Origin: Streptomyces sp. I6
Lineage (GTDB): Bacteria; Actinomycetota; Actinomycetes; Streptomycetales; Streptomycetaceae
Direction: 5' to 3'
NCBI GenBank assembly: GCA_003725745.1
Contig: RHDP01000001.1
Coordinates: 496,001-560,000 of the forward strand
Length of the DNA: 64,000 nucleotides
Positions 35,136 to 44,543 of the stretch are shown here, one piece after another. How positions within the stretch are numbered: the first letter of the stretch is position 1; every line of letters starts with the position of its first letter. The notes under the pieces are model-generated. The model saw nothing but the letters and a program-made list of their open reading frames with translations, did no database searches and was not told the origin of the DNA. Made by a program: the position numbers and the translations under genes.

Positions 35136-35678
35136 CTACCGGCGTCCCCACGGGGCGCGGCGGACGGCGCGCAGGGCACGGGCGCGACGCAGACCGGTGA
35201 GCCGGTCCACATACACCCCGCCCTCCAGGTGGTCGCACTCGTGCTGCAGGCACCGCGCGAAGAACCCCGTGCCCTCCACCCGCACCGGCTCGCCGTCGCG
35301 TGTGACGCCCTCGACCACCGCGTGGTCGTACCGCGGCGTCCCCGCCTCGACGCCGGGCAGCGACAGACAACCCTCCGGGCCGCGCACCTCCACACCTCCG
35401 GCGGCGACGAGCCGAGGGTTGACCACGTGACCGAGGCGGCGGACGTCCTCGTCGTCGGGGCAGTCGTAGACGAACACCCGCAGCGGCACGCCGATCTGGT
35501 TGGCGGCGAGGCCCACGCCGTTCGCCGCGTACATGGTGGCGTACATGTCCTCGATCAGCCGGCCGAGGGAGGGGCCGAAGTCGGTGACGGGTTCGCACGG
35601 CGCGTGCAGCACCGGATCACCGAACAGGCTCATGGCCCGGACGAGGCCGGAACTGCCGGGGATCGGACGGTTTCGCAT
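35136..35678 (-). CDS. def: Peptide deformylase
   Basis: A 180-residue metalloenzyme that removes the formyl group from nascent proteins. All three motifs are intact: 'GVGLAANQIG' (residues 54-63), 'EGCLSLPG' with metal ligand C104, and 'QHECDHLEG' with H146, E147 and H150. The C-terminal tail is Arg-rich. Start at ATG 35678 ('MRNRPIPGSSG'). It is divergent from murT. Streptomyces carries several deformylase copies, so this one need not be the essential one. Confidence 0.93.
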   Translation of the reverse strand: MRNRPIPGSSGLVRAMSLFGDPVLHAPCEPVTDFGPSLGRLIEDMYATMYAANGVGLAANQIGVPLRVFVYDCPDDEDVRRLGHVVNPRLVAAGGVEVRGPEGCLSLPGVEAGTPRYDHAVVEGVTRDGEPVRVEGTGFFARCLQHECDHLEGGVYVDRLTGLRRARALRAVRRAPWGRR

Positions 35679-35803
35679 GGCCGTAAGGGTACGTTCCGCA
35701 CATCGCGCCGGTGACCTCCGGGTTCCTGACGGAGCCGCAGTTCGGGCCGCCGCCCGGAGGTCGATAGGCTGAGCCCCGACCGACGCAAGGAGGATCAAGG
35801 ACG

Positions 35804-37050
35804 ATGGCAGGACACCCTGACAACGCAGAGCCGCTGTCGCCGCGCGCCAAGCTGGCCGTGACGGCCGGCAAGGCAGCGGCGGCGGTGTCGCGCGCGGCGG
35901 GACGCGGCAGCGGATCGGTCATCGGCGGTCGGGTCGCCCTGAAACTCGACCCCGATCTGCTGAGCAGGCTCGCGCAGCACCTGGACGTGATCCTGGTTTC
36001 GGCGACGAACGGCAAGACCACCACCACCCGGCTGATCGCCGAGGCCCTGCGTGCCGCCGGGCCGGTCGTCTCGAACGCCCTCGGCGCGAACATGCCGGCC
36101 GGAATCACGTCCGCGCTGGCGGGGGGCTCGGACGCCCGCTTCGGCGTGATCGAGGTCGACGAGAAGTACCTCGCCGGGGTCGCCCGCGACACCACGCCGA
36201 AGGCCATCGCCCTGCTCAACCTCTCCCGCGACCAGCTGGACCGCGCGGCGGAGACCCGGATGCTGGCCGAGAAGTGGCGCGAGGGCCTGTCCGGCAGCAA
36301 GGCCGTCGTGATCGCCAACGCCGACGACCCCCTGATCGTGTGGGCCGCGTCCTCCTCCCCCAATGTCGTCTGGGTCGCCGCAGGCCAGGAGTGGAAGGAC
36401 GACGCCTGGTCGTGTCCCGCCTGCGGTGGTGTGATGCAGCGCCCGGGGACGAGTGGTTCTGCGGCGAGTGCGGGTTCCGCCGGCCGTCGGTGACCTGGGC
36501 CCTCAGTGGTGACCACGTCCTCGACCCGCACGGGTCGGCCTGGCCGATCCACCTCCAGCTGCCGGGCCGCGCCAACAAGGCCAACGCCGCCACCTCCGCC
36601 GCCGTCGCCGCGGTGTTCGGCGTCCCGCCGCAGGTCGCCCTCGAGCGCATGTACCAGGTACAGGCCGTGGCCGGCCGGTACGACGTCGTGTCCTTCCTCG
36701 GCCGTGACGTGCGGCTGCTGCTAGCGAAGAACCCGGCCGGCTGGCTGGAGACGTTCTCCCTGATCGACCCGCCGCCCACCCCGGTGATCCTCTCCGTCAA
36801 CGCGCGCGGCGCCGACGGCACCGACACCTCCTGGCTCTGGGACGTCGACTACACCCGGCTCGCCGGGCACCCGATCGTCGTGATCGGCGACCGCAAGCTG
36901 GACCTGGCCGTACGTCTGGAGGTCGCCGGACTGGACTTCCGCGTCGCCGAGGACATGGACGAGGCGGTGCGGCTCTCCCCTCCCGGGCGGATCGAGCTGA
37001 TCGCCAACTACACCGCCTTCCAGGACGTCCGCCGCCGCGTCGGCAACTGA
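35804..37050 (+). CDS. murT: MurT: lipid II isoglutaminyl synthase, Mur-ligase-like subunit (frameshifted)
   Basis: About 415 residues if repaired. With GatD it amidates the alpha-carboxyl of D-Glu in the peptidoglycan stem. The ATP loop is 'VSATNGKTTTTRLIAEAL'; 'IEVDEKYLAG' and 'LLNLSRDQLDRAAE' are Mur-ligase motifs. A CPAC...CGEC zinc ribbon, characteristic of MurT, is interrupted by the frameshift: the GGGG at 36445-36448 should have five G, giving 'CGGVMQRPGDEWFCGECGF'. After that the DUF1727 domain runs to the TGA at 37048-37050. AAGGAGGATC precedes the ATG. A sequencing error is the likely cause, since the gene is normally essential for growth. Confidence 0.88.
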
Positions 37051-37060
37051 CCCCGCCGGC

Positions 37061-37096
37061 CGCACTGACCGCACTGACCGCACTGACCGCACTGAC
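37061..37096. repeat. 9-bp tandem repeat between murT and gatD
   Basis: CGCACTGAC is repeated exactly four times, followed by CGCAG and the ribosome binding site of gatD. It fills nearly the whole intergenic gap, so copy number would set the spacing between the two genes. Confidence 0.85.
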
Positions 37097-37113
37097 CGCA
37101 GAGGAACACGAGC

Positions 37114-37841
37114 ATGAGCGACAGCAGCCTGCGCCTGGTGTGGGTCTACCCGGACCTGCTCAGCACGTACGGTGACCAGGGGAACGCCCTGGTCGTGGAG
37201 CGCCGCGCACGCCAGCGCGGCCTGGGCGTCACCCGTGTCGACGTCCGCAGCGACCAGCCGGTGCCGACGTCCGGCGACGTCTATCTGATCGGCGGCGGCG
37301 AGGACCGGCCGCAGCGGCTGGCGGCCGAGCGGCTGCGCCGCGACGGCGGGCTCGCCCGGGCCGCCTCCAACGGCGCGATCATCTTCTCGGTCTGCGCCGG
37401 CTACCAGATCCTGGGCCACGAGTTCATCAACGACCTCGGGAGCGGGAGCCGGGCCTCGGCCTGCTCGACGTGGTCTCCACCCGCGGCGAGGGCGAGCGGT
37501 GCGTCGGCGACGTGCTGGCGGACATCGACCCGCGACTGGGCCTGCCGCAGCTCACCGGCTTCGAGAACCACCAGGGCATCACCCACCTCGGACCGACGGC
37601 GCGTCCGTTCGCGCGGACCGTCCTCGGCAAGGGCAACGGCACCGGTGACGGCACCGAGGGTGCGTACAACGACACCGTCTTCGGCACGTACATGCACGGG
37701 CCGGTGATGGCCCGCAATCCGCAGATCGCGGATCTGCTGCTGAAGCTGGCGCTCGACGTGAACGCGCTGCCGCCCACCGACGACCGGTGGTACGAGGCGC
37801 TGCGCGCCGAGCGCATCGCCACCGCCACCCAGCCCGCCTGA
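37114..37841 (+). CDS. gatD: GatD: lipid II isoglutaminyl synthase, glutamine amidotransferase subunit (frameshifted)
   Basis: A class I glutamine amidotransferase (~243 residues) that supplies ammonia to MurT. It shows 'LRLVWVYPDLLSTYGDQGNA', 'DVYLIGGGEDRPQRLAAERL', the nucleophile region 'FSVCAGYQILGHEF' and the catalytic histidine in 'FGTYMHGPVMARNPQIADLL'. The frame breaks at the GGG run 37438-37440; adding one G yields 'DLGEREPGLGLLDVVSTRGEG', matching the family. GAGGAA lies upstream of the ATG. It is co-transcribed with murT. Confidence 0.88.
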
Positions 37842-37889
37842 GAGACCGGCCGCCGGAGGCACCGCCGGCTCACGGACCCGCCTCCCCGG

Positions 37890-37918
37890 GCCCGCCCGAG
37901 ACCGGCCCCCGGGCGGGC
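37890..37918 (+). terminator. Putative terminator after gatD
   Basis: GCCCGCCCG (37890-37898) pairs with CGGGCGGGC (37910-37918), an 11-base loop between them, 48 bases after the gatD stop. Confidence 0.5.
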
Positions 37919-38000
37919 GCCTTCGGGGCTACCCGGGTCGTTCGGGGCCACGGTGTCCACTGTTCGGACGCCCGGTTCGGCTCACGCCGCCCCGCGCCGG

Positions 38001-38006
38001 TAGGGT
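38001..38006 (+). promoter_or_regulatory. Candidate -10 element of pfkA
   Basis: TAGGGT, a good match to the Streptomyces housekeeping -10 (TAGRRT), lies 63 bases before the pfkA start. TTCGGC at 37976-37981 is a poor -35 with 19-base spacing. Confidence 0.4.
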
Positions 38007-38069
38007 GGCAGGGATCCAACCGGACGACGTGGTCCGGGAGTCGGCCCACGTTGCAAAGGTTTTCGGGCT

Positions 38070-39095
38070 ATGCGCATTGGTGTCCTCACCTCCGGCGGCG
38101 ACTGCCCCGGGCTCAACGCGGTCATCCGCTCCGTCGTGCACCGCGCCGTCGTCGACCACGGCGACGAGGTGATCGGCTTCCACGACGGCTGGAAGGGCCT
38201 GCTGGAGGCCGACTACCGCAAGCTCGACCTCGACGCCGTGGCGGGTATCCTCGCCCGCGGCGGCACGATCCTCGGCTCCTCCCGGGTGCAGCCCGCGCAT
38301 CTGGTCGACGGCGTCGAGCGGGCCAAGGGGCACGTCGCCGAGCTGGGCCTCGACGCGATCATCCCGATCGGCGGCGAGGGGACGCTGAAGGCCGCGAACC
38401 TGCTGGCCCAGGCCGGTCTGCCGATCGTCGGCGTGCCCAAGACCATCGACAACGACATCGCCTCGACCGACGTCACCTTCGGCTTCGACACCGCCGTCGG
38501 CGTCGCGACCGAGGCCCTCGACCGGCTGAAGACCACCGCCGAGTCCCACCAGCGGGTGCTGATCGTCGAGGTCATGGGCCGGCACACCGGGTGGATCGCC
38601 CTGCACTCCGGTATGGCCGCCGGTGCGCACGCCATCGTCGTGCCGGAGCGGCCCTTCGACATCGAGGAGCTGACCCGGCGGGTCGGGGCCCGGTTCGAGG
38701 CCGGCAAGCGGTTCGCGATCGTCGTGGCCGCCGAGGGGGCCAAGCCGCGGGAGGGCTCCATGGAGTTCGACGAGGGCGGCAAGGACGTGTACGGCCACGA
38801 GCGCTTCGCCGGTGTCGCCCGGCAGCTGTCCGTCGAGCTCGAGGAACGGCTCGGCAAGGAGGCCCGGCCGGTCATCCTCGGCCACGTCCAGCGCGGGGGC
38901 ACGCCGACCGCGTACGACCGCGTCCTCGCCACCCGGTTCGGCTGGCACGCGGTCGAGGCGGCGCACCGGGGCGAGTTCGGCATGATGACCGCGCTGCGCG
39001 GCACGGACATCACGATGGTGCCACTGGCGCAGGCGGTGGAGACGCTGAAGACGGTCCCGCAGGAGCGGTACGAAGAGGCCGAGACGGTCCTCTGA
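38070..39095 (+). CDS. pfkA: ATP-dependent 6-phosphofructokinase
   Basis: A 341-residue glycolytic enzyme converting fructose 6-phosphate to the 1,6-bisphosphate. 'GVLTSGGDCPGLNAVIR' is the N-terminal nucleotide site; 'IGGEGTLKAAN' has Gly104, the residue that favours ATP over pyrophosphate; 'PKTIDNDI' holds the catalytic Asp; 'VEVMGRHTGWIAL' and 'ILGHVQRGGTPTAYDR' bind the sugar phosphate. Length is typical of the actinobacterial group III enzymes. Streptomyces usually has three paralogues; by neighbourhood this looks like the pfkA3 position, from memory of S. coelicolor. The start 'MRIGVLTSGG' is unambiguous. Confidence 0.93.
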   Translation: MRIGVLTSGGDCPGLNAVIRSVVHRAVVDHGDEVIGFHDGWKGLLEADYRKLDLDAVAGILARGGTILGSSRVQPAHLVDGVERAKGHVAELGLDAIIPIGGEGTLKAANLLAQAGLPIVGVPKTIDNDIASTDVTFGFDTAVGVATEALDRLKTTAESHQRVLIVEVMGRHTGWIALHSGMAAGAHAIVVPERPFDIEELTRRVGARFEAGKRFAIVVAAEGAKPREGSMEFDEGGKDVYGHERFAGVARQLSVELEERLGKEARPVILGHVQRGGTPTAYDRVLATRFGWHAVEAAHRGEFGMMTALRGTDITMVPLAQAVETLKTVPQERYEEAETVL

Positions 39096-39114
39096 CCACG
39101 GCTTCCCGGCGGTG

Positions 39115-39152
39115 GAACCGCCCCCGGTCGCAACGGCGGCCGGGGGCGGTTC
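39115..39152 (+). terminator. Terminator after pfkA
   Basis: GAACCGCCCCCGG (39115-39127) and CCGGGGGCGGTTC (39140-39152) form a perfect 13-bp stem, followed by TAGTCTTG, 20 bases after the pfkA stop. Confidence 0.8.
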
Positions 39153-39203
39153 TAGTCTTGCCCGGACAACAAGCGCGAATCAGGACGTCCCAGGAGTACG
39201 CAG

Positions 39204-40163
39204 ATGGATCACAGCGGGCACGGCGAGCACGGAATGCAGATGGACCTGCCGCCGTTCACGCTGGGTAGGGGGCTGGAACTCTCCGTCGATCCGTTCTTCC
39301 TGACCGGCTGCCTGCTGGCACTGGCGCTCTACGCCTGGGGCGTGGCGCGGCTGCTCCGGCGCGGGGACGCCTGGCCGGTGAGCCGGACGGTCTTCTTCAC
39401 CGTGGGTGTGCTGAGCGTCGCGCTGGTGATGTGCACCGGCCTGAACGACTACGGCATGGTCATCTTTAGCGTGCACATGGTCCAGCACATGGTGATCAGC
39501 ATGCTGTCGCCGATCCTGCTGCTGCTGGGCGCACCGGTGACCCTGGCCCTGCGCGCCCTGCCCCCGGCGGGCCGCGGCCGCACGGGCCCCCGCGAGCTGC
39601 TGCTGGCCCTGCTGCACAGCCGCTACATCAAGATCATCACGCATCCCGCGTTCACGATCCCGATGTTCATCGCGAGCCTGTACGGCCTCTACTTCACCCC
39701 CCTGTTCGACTTCCTCATGGGGTCCAGGGCCGGGCACATCGGGATGATGGTGCACTTCCTCGCCGTCGGGCTGGTCTTCTTCTGGCCGATCATGGGCGTG
39801 GACCCGGGCCCGCACCGCCCCGGCTATGTGATGCGGATGCTGGAGCTCTTCGCCGGCATGCCCTTCCACGCGTTCTTCGGCATCGCGCTGATGATGGCGT
39901 CCGAGCCGATGGTGCGGACGTACGCCGATCCACCCGCGTCGCTCGGCATCAGCGCGCTCTCCGACCAGAACGCGGCGGGCGGCATCGCCTGGGCGTTCAG
40001 CGAGATCCCTTCGGTGCTGGTGCTCATCGCCCTGGTGTTCCAGTGGTACCGCTCCGAGCAGCGCCAGGCCGTCCGCAAGGACCGGGCCGCGGACCGGGAC
40101 GGCGACAAGGAGCTGGAGGCGTACAACGCGTATCTGGCCTCGCTCCAGGCACGCAGCCGCTGA
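39204..40163 (+). CDS. Cytochrome c oxidase assembly protein, CtaG family (Caa3_CtaG)
   Basis: A 319-residue membrane protein with about seven helices. After a His/Met-rich start ('MDHSGHGEHGMQMDLPPF', possible copper ligands) come 'VHMVQHMVISMLSPILLLLG' with the conserved H-x-x-Q-H, 'GHIGMMVHFLAVGLVFFWPI' and 'AGMPFHAFFGIALMM', all typical of the caa3-type CtaG family required for copper loading of cytochrome oxidase. The C-terminal tail is charged. AGGAGT precedes the ATG. This is the actinobacterial family and is not homologous to the Cox11/CtaG of proteobacteria. Confidence 0.9.
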   Translation: MDHSGHGEHGMQMDLPPFTLGRGLELSVDPFFLTGCLLALALYAWGVARLLRRGDAWPVSRTVFFTVGVLSVALVMCTGLNDYGMVIFSVHMVQHMVISMLSPILLLLGAPVTLALRALPPAGRGRTGPRELLLALLHSRYIKIITHPAFTIPMFIASLYGLYFTPLFDFLMGSRAGHIGMMVHFLAVGLVFFWPIMGVDPGPHRPGYVMRMLELFAGMPFHAFFGIALMMASEPMVRTYADPPASLGISALSDQNAAGGIAWAFSEIPSVLVLIALVFQWYRSEQRQAVRKDRAADRDGDKELEAYNAYLASLQARSR

Positions 40164-40322
40164 GCACGGTCCCCCTCCGGGGACGACTCGCCGGGGCGGG
40201 GCTCTCCTCCCACCGCGGCACCTCCGGCCGGAGAGTAGCGCGCCCCCCTCGTCAGGGGTGACGATGGCTGCACGGCCCCGACCGCGGGTCCAGCCGCGGC
40301 GCCGGCCCGGAGGAGGGCGAGC

Positions 40323-40481
40323 ATGTCCGGTTCCACGAAGACGATGGGTGTGCTGACCGTGGCGTCCCTGGTGGTCGTGACGGCCTACACCGCGGCGCTC
40401 GGCAGCAACGGCTGGCTGTGGTTCGCCTGGGTCGTGCTGGGTCTCGTCACACTGGGGATGCTGGTGTCGAAGCCCACGTGA
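40323..40481 (+). CDS. Small membrane protein, 52 aa
   Basis: ATG 40323 follows a strong GGAGG (40309-40313). The 52 residues contain two hydrophobic segments, 'GVLTVASLVVVTAYTAAL' and 'WLWFAWVVLGLVTLGMLV', joined by 'GSNG', and end in 'SKPT'. Such two-helix proteins commonly follow ctaG in Streptomyces, and a link to the oxidase is possible. It lies 159 bases downstream of ctaG on the same strand. No known family recognised. Confidence 0.7.
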   Translation: MSGSTKTMGVLTVASLVVVTAYTAALGSNGWLWFAWVVLGLVTLGMLVSKPT

Positions 40482-41003
40482 GGGCCGTGGCCGGTCCCGC
40501 GGGTCGTCGCCGCCCGTGGATCATCAAGGGTCCCGTACCGCGTCCCCGGATTCCGTACCGCGTCCCCGGTTCTCTGATCGTCAGCGGTCCCCCGGAGCAG
40601 GGGGGTTCCGGCGCGCGGGGCCGTCGGCCTGTGCGGCGCCGCCCCGTCCGCCCTGGGTCGGCACCCGTCACCGACCCGGTCAGCGGTGGCAGTGTCGGTC
40701 GCGGTGGCAGTGGGTGGTGGCAGTGGGTGGTGGAGGTGGCTGGTGGCGGGGAGAGCGAACGGGCCGGGGGCTCCTTGCCCGCGGACCGGCCTGACGACGA
40801 TCGGTCACCTCAGCGCCCAGGTGCCCCGACCACCCATGGCGGTACCTGAAACGCTGCCATACAACTGGGCAGGGAGCCGGCAGGCGTCCGGCCGGGCCGA
40901 GGGCGGATGATCGGACGTGCGGATCGATCTGCCGGGTGCAGTCACGCCGTGATCCGGCCCCACCCGGCCCCTGAGCCTGAACGGTAGAGTTGGGAGCGAC
41001 ACC
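40482..41003. other. Repeat-bearing intergenic region before plsC
   Basis: No gene is supported in these 522 bases. They contain a near-duplicated CCGTACCGCGTCCCCGG (about 40533-40549 and 40553-40569) and a GT-rich run of imperfect GGTGGCAGTGGGTGGT units (about 40684-40750). TAGAGT at 40985-40990 is a likely -10 for plsC, 13 bases before its GTG. Confidence 0.5.
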
Positions 41004-41719
41004 GTGTTCTACTACGTGCTCAAGTACGTCGTCCTCGGCCCGTTGCTGCGACTGCTGTTCCGGCCCAGGATCGAGGGGCTGGAGCACATCCCGGCGGACG
41101 GCGCGGCGATCGTCGCCGGAAACCACCTGTCGTTCTCCGACCACTTCCTGATGCCGGCCATCCTGAAGCGGCGGATCACCTTCCTCGCCAAGGCGGAGTA
41201 CTTCACCGGGCCGGGACTGAAAGGGCGGCTGACGGCCGCCTTCTTCCGCAGCGCCGGGCAGATCCCGGTGGACCGTTCCGGCAAGGATGCGGGCCAGGCG
41301 GCGATCCGCGAGGGCCTCGGCGTGCTGGCCAAGGGCGAGTTGCTCGGCATCTACCCGGAGGGCACCCGCTCCCACGACGGCCGGCTCTACAAGGGCAAGG
41401 TCGGCGTCGCGGTCATGGCGCTCACCGCGCGGGTGCCGGTCGTACCCTGCGCGATGGTCGGGACCTTCGAGTCCAGCCGCCGGGGCAGGTCCTGCCGAAG
41501 ATCAAGCGGGTGACGATCCGCTTCGGCGAACCGCTGGACTTCTCCCGCTACGCGGGGATGGAGAACGAGAAGGCGGTCCTGCGCGCCGTGACCGACGAGA
41601 TCATGTACGAGATCCTCGCCCTGTCCGGACAGCAGTACGTGGACGAGTACGCGGTGAAGGTGAAGGCCGCCCGGGCGGACGGGCCGAAGGGCGGCCGGAT
41701 CCCCCGGCTGCGGCGCTGA
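41004..41719 (+). CDS. 1-acyl-sn-glycerol-3-phosphate acyltransferase family (PlsC), frameshifted
   Basis: About 238 residues if repaired. The acyltransferase motifs are intact: 'VAGNHLSFSDHFLMP' (H-x4-D), 'GQIPVDRSGKDA', 'LGIYPEGTRSHDGRLYKGK' (P-E-G-T-R) and 'ARVPVVPCAMVGTFE'. It makes phosphatidic acid or a related lipid. The frame breaks near 41473-41474: CC should probably be CCC, giving 'GTFESQPPGQVLPKIKRVTI', after which the C-terminal frame ends in 'GGRIPRLRR'. GTG 41004 is the start. Convergent with the urease operon. Confidence 0.85.
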
Positions 41720-41839
41720 GGCTCTGACGTGCCCGGGCGGGCTGGTGCGTCCGGGCATGCGACGGCGCTCCGGGGCCGCCGGCATCCCGAGGCGACGGAC
41801 CCGTGCCCGGTACCCCGTACGACAGGGGCCGCGAGGCGG

Positions 41840-41890
41840 CGGCGGCCGTGTGCGACGGCACCCCGAGGCGACGGCGGCCGTGTGCGACGG
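41840..41890. repeat. 19-bp direct repeat between plsC and ureD
   Basis: CGGCGGCCGTGTGCGACGG occurs at 41840-41858 and 41872-41890, in the 197-base gap between the two convergent genes. Confidence 0.75.
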
Positions 41891-41916
41891 GGGCCGCGGC
41901 GCGGCGCGCGCTCGGG

Positions 41917-42657
41917 TCAGCCGCCGGTGACGTCGCTCAGGGCGGCGTCGAGCGTCCGGCGCAGGCACAGCGCATCGGGGGCGACGGCGGTGACGAGGAG
42001 TGCCGGGCCCGCGAGCGGGGTGAGCGCCGCGGTCTCGCCCAGCGGGCGCGGCTCCGGGGGCCGATCCCCGAAGCCGGGGTCCACCACGAGGAGCTGACCG
42101 ACCGCCCGGTGCCCGCCGAGCACGGCACCGCCGTCCCATCCGCCGGGCGCGCCCGGGCCGAAGGCGAGTTCCTGGTCCAGCAGGGGGCGCCCGGCGCGGT
42201 GGACGGTCAGGCGCGTGACGAGTGTGCCGGTCTCCTCGCCGTGCCGGCCGAGGATCTGCTCCTCGCGCAGCACCAGGCGCGCCGTAGCGGCGAGTTCGAC
42301 ACCCGTGCGCATCCGCAGCTCGCTCCCACGGGCCGAGATCAGCTGCTCGGGCAGCCAGCGCAGTTCGGCGCCCTCCCCCACGCCCAGTGAGATGTCGTAC
42401 TCGGCCGCTGTCCGGGTGCGTCCGGGCAGCGCCACGGTGGCCGCCGCGGAGTCCATGTGGAGCCGGGTGCCCTCGCGCACCTCGGCCTCGATCGCCAGCC
42501 GGTCCCCGCCGAGCGGGGCGCTCATGGCGCCGACGACGGTGACCCGTGTGTACGGCCCTTCGGCGCGGGTGCGGCGCAGGGCCAGCGGGCCACCGCTCTG
42601 CAGCACGGGGAGCCCGTCGCGCTCGGCGACGACCCGTGCCGTGGCCCGGACGCTCAT
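41917..42657 (-). CDS. ureD: Urease accessory protein UreD
   Basis: A 246-residue scaffold protein that, with UreF and UreG, delivers nickel to apo-urease. It shows 'GVGEGAELRWLPEQLISARG', 'ATARLVLREEQILGRHGEE' and 'LLDQELAFGPGAPGGWDGG', typical of UreD/UreH. It is the last gene of the urease operon, 7 bases after ureG. Start ATG 42657 with GAGGG upstream. Confidence 0.9.
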   Translation of the reverse strand: MSVRATARVVAERDGLPVLQSGGPLALRRTRAEGPYTRVTVVGAMSAPLGGDRLAIEAEVREGTRLHMDSAAATVALPGRTRTAAEYDISLGVGEGAELRWLPEQLISARGSELRMRTGVELAATARLVLREEQILGRHGEETGTLVTRLTVHRAGRPLLDQELAFGPGAPGGWDGGAVLGGHRAVGQLLVVDPGFGDRPPEPRPLGETAALTPLAGPALLVTAVAPDALCLRRTLDAALSDVTGG

Positions 42658-42664
42658 CCGGCCC

Positions 42665-43351
42665 TCACCCGGCGGTCCAGGCGCGGAGCCGGTCGCCCAC
42701 CCACTCGGCGACCGAACGGACACCGTCCGCGCCGGTCAGCGAGGTGAACACCACGGGGCGTCCGCCCCGCTGCCGTCCGGCGTCGCGGGCCATGCGCTCG
42801 AGGTCGGAGCCGACGTACGGGGCGAGATCGGTCTTGTTGACGACGAGGAGGTCGGCGGTGGTGACGCCGGGTCCGCCCTTGCGCGGGATGTCGTCGCCCC
42901 CGGCCACGTCGATCACGAAGATCTGCGCGTCCACGAGGCCCCTGGAGAAGGTGGCGGTGAGGTTGTCGCCGCCGGACTCGACGAGGATCAGGTCCAGTGG
43001 CCCGACGGCGTCCTCCAGGTCCTCGACGGCTTCGAGGTTGGCGGAGATGTCGTCGCGGATCGCTGTGTGCGGGCAGGCGCCGGTCTCGACGGCCCGGATC
43101 CGCTCGGGTGGCAGGACGGCGTTGCGCAGCAGGAAGTCGGCGTCCTCCCGGGTGTAGATGTCGTTGGTGACGACGGCGATGGACAGGTGGTCGCGCAGGG
43201 TCCGGCAGAGCGCGGCGACGGTGGCGGTCTTGCCGGAGCCGACCGGCCCGCCGAGGCCGACACGCAGGGCGCGCCGGGTGCCGTCGGGGCGTACGGCGTC
43301 GGCGCTCACCGCCGCCGGGCCGGGGCGTTCGTGTGTGTGTCCGAGATGCAT
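42665..43351 (-). CDS. ureG: Urease accessory GTPase UreG
   Basis: A 228-residue GTPase that powers nickel insertion. It begins with a short His-rich stretch ('[11 protein letters not shown]') and has the P-loop '[18 protein letters not shown]', '[15 protein letters not shown]', the nickel-binding C-P-H in '[14 protein letters not shown]', '[16 protein letters not shown]' and the base-specificity motif '[14 protein letters not shown]'. ATG 43351; a GGGAG site lies about 10 bases upstream. It is separated from ureF by 360 bases of non-coding sequence, unusual within this operon. Confidence 0.94.
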   Translation of the reverse strand: MHLGHTHERPGPAAVSADAVRPDGTRRALRVGLGGPVGSGKTATVAALCRTLRDHLSIAVVTNDIYTREDADFLLRNAVLPPERIRAVETGACPHTAIRDDISANLEAVEDLEDAVGPLDLILVESGGDNLTATFSRGLVDAQIFVIDVAGGDDIPRKGGPGVTTADLLVVNKTDLAPYVGSDLERMARDAGRQRGGRPVVFTSLTGADGVRSVAEWVGDRLRAWTAG

Positions 43352-43711
43352 GGGGCGGCTCCCTGGTGGTGGTGCGGAGCGTGCGCTGCTCCGGGGTGCG
43401 TGGTTCCGGCGTCTGGCGGCCGGTGGTGGGGTGACGGGGCGGTGGGCTCCGGGGTACGTGGCTCGGAGGTACCTGACCCGGAGGAGCCTGGCCGGGTTGC
43501 GTGGCCCGGGATCCCGCGGTCCGGGCCCGTGGTGCTGTCGGGGAGGCCGGGGCCGAGGCCGCGAGGGCTCGCCGGGACGCGCGCGGTGCACCGGTGCGGT
43601 GCGTCGCACGGCGAAGGGCCACCCTCGCACCGGACGTCCTCGGGTGGTGCGACGACGCGGCGGGGTGCCGGGCCGGGCAGCGCGTGCGGGTGGACGTCTC
43701 CGGTCACGGCT
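43352..43711. other. Non-coding gap inside the urease operon
   Basis: 360 bases between ureF and ureG, with no gene supported on either strand. On the plus strand it shows loosely repeated CCGGGGTGCGTGG, CCGGGGTACGTGG and CCGGGTTGCGTGG blocks. ureE would be expected in some operons but is not here. Confidence 0.5.
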
Positions 43712-44541
43712 CTAGGAGGCGAAGAGCCGTACGGGCCACGAGGCGTGCTGCTCGGCGGCGATGTCCAGCAGCGGGGCCGAGGCCGCGGGGAGGGCGTCGG
43801 TGCCCCGTTCGAGGGCCTGGGTGGCGGCGGCCACCGCCTGCCCGGCGACCCGGTCCAGGTCGGGAGCCAGCCGGGCGAGCACGGCGGTGGCCTCGAAGGG
43901 GTCGAGGCCGAGCAGGCGCACGGCGGCCGTGGCGGGGCCGCCGACCGCCTCGTACACGGCGCAGTGGGCGGCGTCCTCGGGCCGAGGCCCGCGGACCGGG
44001 CGGTGACCCCGAGTACGACGGGCTGGTGCGCCCCCTTCGGCAGGGCGCGGGCGAGGGCGTCCAGTTCCGGTGACGGCCAGGCTGCGCGCGCGGCTCTGAT
44101 CAGTTGCCGGCCGAGTCTCCGGGCCGCCGCGCGCAGTGCGGGCGACGGGGTGCGGGCGTCGGCGGCCGCGTCGAGTGCGAGCGGGTCCAGCCCGAGCGCG
44201 GCGGCGGCGGCCAGCCCGGCGGCGGTGAGTCCCGAGGTGTGCAGCCGTCCCCGGCAGAACGCGGCGAGGTCCCGCGCGTCGCCGAGCCGGCCTGCCCGCA
44301 CCGCCGCCTCGGCTCCGCCCGAGTGGGCGTGTCCGCCCGCGGGGAACCGCCCGTCGGCGAGGACGAGCAGCGCGGCTCTCGCCGGGGCACCGGCCCGGGG
44401 GCCGGCCTCCTCCGCCCGGCGCGGCCCCGGGGCCGCCTGCCCGTCCCCGGTCGCCCCGGCACCCCGGTCCGGGCCGGGGTGCCGGGGCGGACCCTGGCCG
44501 TCGCGCCGGGCCTCCCGCCGCGGCTCCAAGACGTCGCTCAT
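43712..44541 (-). CDS. ureF: Urease accessory protein UreF, frameshifted
   Basis: About 277 residues if repaired. An Arg/Gly/Pro-rich N-terminal extension of ~55 residues precedes the family domain ('ALLVLADGRFPAGGHAHSGG', 'GRLGDARDLAAFCRGRLHTS'). The break is in a G run at 43979-43981 (plus strand); restoring one base joins 'GVTARSAGLGP' to 'EDAAHCAVYEAVGGPA', and the last frame ends 'SWPVRLFAS'. UreF is the activator that gates UreG. Start ATG 44541, 2 bases after the ureC stop. Confidence 0.86.
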
Positions 44542-44543
44542 GG

